The translations under genes and the position numbers were made by a program. A stretch of 41,788 nt of DNA from the NCBI GenBank assembly GCA_900548505.1, contig URKI01000021.1:1-41788 (forward strand). The letters are read 5' to 3'. The notes under the pieces were generated by a model, which saw only the letters and a program-made list of their open reading frames with translations, did no database searches and was not told the DNA's origin. Source of the stretch: an uncultured Oscillibacter sp. (GTDB taxonomy: Bacteria > Bacillota > Clostridia > Oscillospirales > Oscillospiraceae). Below, one piece after another: positions 41,196-41,788 of the stretch (position 1 is its first letter; every line of letters begins with the position of its first letter).

Positions 41196-41302
41196 ATGTT
41201 TCTCCTCCCGATCCATCCTTCCGGTCAGCCCGGAGGTTGAAGAAAGGTTCCTTCCCTGTTCTGCCTGCTTCACCGTCCGCAATCGAAGGGCAAAGCTCCA
41301 TC

Positions 41303-41332
41303 AATATAATCCGATAATATAACAAATATCAA
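41303..41332 (-). promoter_or_regulatory. Candidate promoter of the mtnK operon
   Basis: On the - strand, TTGATA (41332-41327), an 18-base spacer and TATATT (41308-41303). A second TTGATA lies 10 bases further upstream (41342-41337). The leader is about 100 bases. Confidence 0.6.
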
Positions 41333-41555
41333 CATTTATCAACAGATGTTTTGTTGCTCTCTGCGATTTTCTCTATACTATCCAACAGTTATTCGGCATC
41401 TTTGCCTAATTTTCACAGGGGCTGTTGCTTTGTGCGTGTTGTTTTCTGTTGATTCTCTTTTTTCTCCCGTCCGCCGTTCCCCGCCGGAGCACCGGGGCCT
41501 CCTTTGGCCGTATCTGATGCCGCACTCAAGCGTTTGGTCATTTTTTATACAGAGA

Positions 41556-41596
41556 TTTCCCAAAGTTAATCGTTTTACACAAGGATTTTCCCAAAG
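41556..41596 (+). repeat. Two direct TTTCCCAAAG repeats upstream of the pfkA promoter
   Basis: Copies at 41556-41565 and 41587-41596 are 31 bases apart (about three helical turns), and the second ends 12 bases before the -35 box. The first continues as TTTCCCAAAGTTAATCG, which matches 16 of 17 bases in the pyk leader (19928-19944). This position suits an activator or repressor site shared by the two glycolytic genes. Confidence 0.5.
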
Positions 41597-41608
41597 GCGC
41601 ATCTGCAC

Positions 41609-41638
41609 TTGACAGACTCTCCTCCCGGGCGGTATAGT
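41609..41638 (+). promoter_or_regulatory. Sigma-A-type promoter of pfkA
   Basis: TTGACA (41609-41614), an 18-base spacer and TATAGT (41633-41638). A GGGTA/TACCC inverted repeat (41641-41660) with GTTAAC inside lies over the expected transcription start. Confidence 0.85.
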
Positions 41639-41697
41639 CGGGGTAATCGGTTAACTACCCTGCCGGCTTCCGCCGGAATGGAGTCTGGAGGATACAT

Positions 41698-41738
41698 ATG
41701 GAAAAACAGGTCAAGCGAATCGGCATTCTCACCAGCGG
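41698..41738 (+). CDS. pfkA: 6-phosphofructokinase, first 14 codons only (cut by the contig end)
   Basis: The partial reading MEKQVKRIGILTSG is the standard start of bacterial ATP-dependent 6-phosphofructokinase, ending at the first residues of the ATP-binding GGDAPG loop. GGAGGA lies five bases before the ATG, and a near-consensus promoter lies upstream. The frame runs into Nextera adapter sequence at 41739, so the rest is missing. The presence of pyk in the same window and a shared upstream motif fit a glycolytic role. Confidence 0.85.
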
Positions 41739-41788
41739 CTGTCTCTTATACACATCTGACGCTGCCGACGACTAGTCGAGTGTAGATC
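41739..41788. other. Illumina Nextera P5-side adapter remnant (not biological)
   Basis: Begins with the 19-base Tn5 mosaic end (CTGTCTCTTATACACATCT), followed by GACGCTGCCGACGA, an 8-base index (CTAGTCGA) and the start of the P5 primer region (GTGTAGATC). It truncates pfkA and should be trimmed. Confidence 0.97.

Larger units (their letters stand above)
41196..41697. other. Intergenic region between divergent mtnK and pfkA
   Basis: About 500 bases without a convincing gene. It holds the mtnK leader (about 100 bases, with one small TCCGG/CCGGA hairpin at 41220-41234 and no recognisable SAM riboswitch) and AT-rich promoter elements near 41303-41342. A + strand promoter-like pair follows, TTGTTG (41351-41356), 17 bases, TATACT (41374-41379). 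Then come two TTTCCCAAAG repeats and the pfkA promoter. Two overlapping ORFs of 76-88 codons on opposite strands lack ribosome binding sites and are not called. Confidence 0.6.

Noticed and set aside
41196..41300. Possible SAM (S-box) or related riboswitch in the mtnK leader
   Set aside because: I looked for the conserved S-box core and the short SAM-II-type pattern and found neither, only one 5-bp hairpin.
41346..41612. 88-codon + strand and 76-codon - strand ORFs upstream of pfkA
   Set aside because: They overlap each other, lack ribosome binding sites and recognisable sequence, and cover the pfkA upstream motifs.

Overview
The window is a metagenome- or isolate-assembly contig from a high-GC, Gram-positive-type (monoderm) Firmicute, most likely in the Clostridia and plausibly Oscillospiraceae. 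The evidence is strong AAGGAGG-type ribosome binding sites, FabK instead of FabI, a MarR/FabT-like regulator closing the fatty-acid operon, a Bacillus-type pyruvate kinase with an extra C-terminal domain, a sigma-54 locus, and no outer-membrane genes. The first 53 and last 50 bases are Illumina Nextera adapter sequence, so the biological sequence runs from 54 to 41738. I saw no tRNA, rRNA, CRISPR array, insertion sequence or origin.

Region 1 (80-10899, + strand) is a near-complete type II fatty-acid synthesis operon: acpP, accB, accC, accD, accA, fabH, fabK, a second FabK/nitronate-monooxygenase-like gene, fabD, fabG, fabF, fabZ and a MarR-type regulator. Most neighbours overlap by ATGA. An AT-rich 34-bp inverted repeat precedes acpP, and the only two sizeable gaps each hold a GC-rich hairpin.

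Region 2 (10923-18166) holds gluQ (tRNA-Asp queuosine modification) and a small cell-surface polysaccharide group: a polyprenyl-phosphate sugar transferase, a divergent glycosyltransferase and a large O-antigen-ligase-like membrane protein. Between them sits a two-gene unit that looks like a stray phage-tail or tail-fibre gene plus a 39-residue partner.

Region 3 (18174-26868) has pyruvate kinase, a HIT protein, a sugar isomerase/epimerase-like TIM barrel, and a TetR regulator divergent from an exported coiled-coil protein and an MMPL/RND transporter.

Region 4 (26910-32311) is a sigma-54 unit. A PAS-AAA+-HTH activator diverges from yhdT-like, sodium:solute symporter and alpha/beta-hydrolase genes that share an excellent -24/-12 promoter. 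An HpcH/HpaI aldolase with its own promoter and a perfect 17-bp palindrome follows.

Region 5 (32316-36818) has an LspA-like gene translationally coupled to an 887-residue protein that fuses a TetM/EF-G-type ribosomal GTPase to a YacP/Rae1-type NYN nuclease domain. This is the most interesting protein here. A split ThrE-type amino-acid exporter pair lies upstream.

Region 6 (36843-41332) encodes methylthioribose kinase, methylthioribose-1-phosphate isomerase, a class II aldolase and a methionine gamma-lyase-like enzyme. This looks like a salvage shunt for methylthioadenosine and/or 5'-deoxyadenosine linked to methionine/methanethiol metabolism. The contig ends 14 codons into pfkA, whose upstream region shares an unusual motif with the pyk leader.
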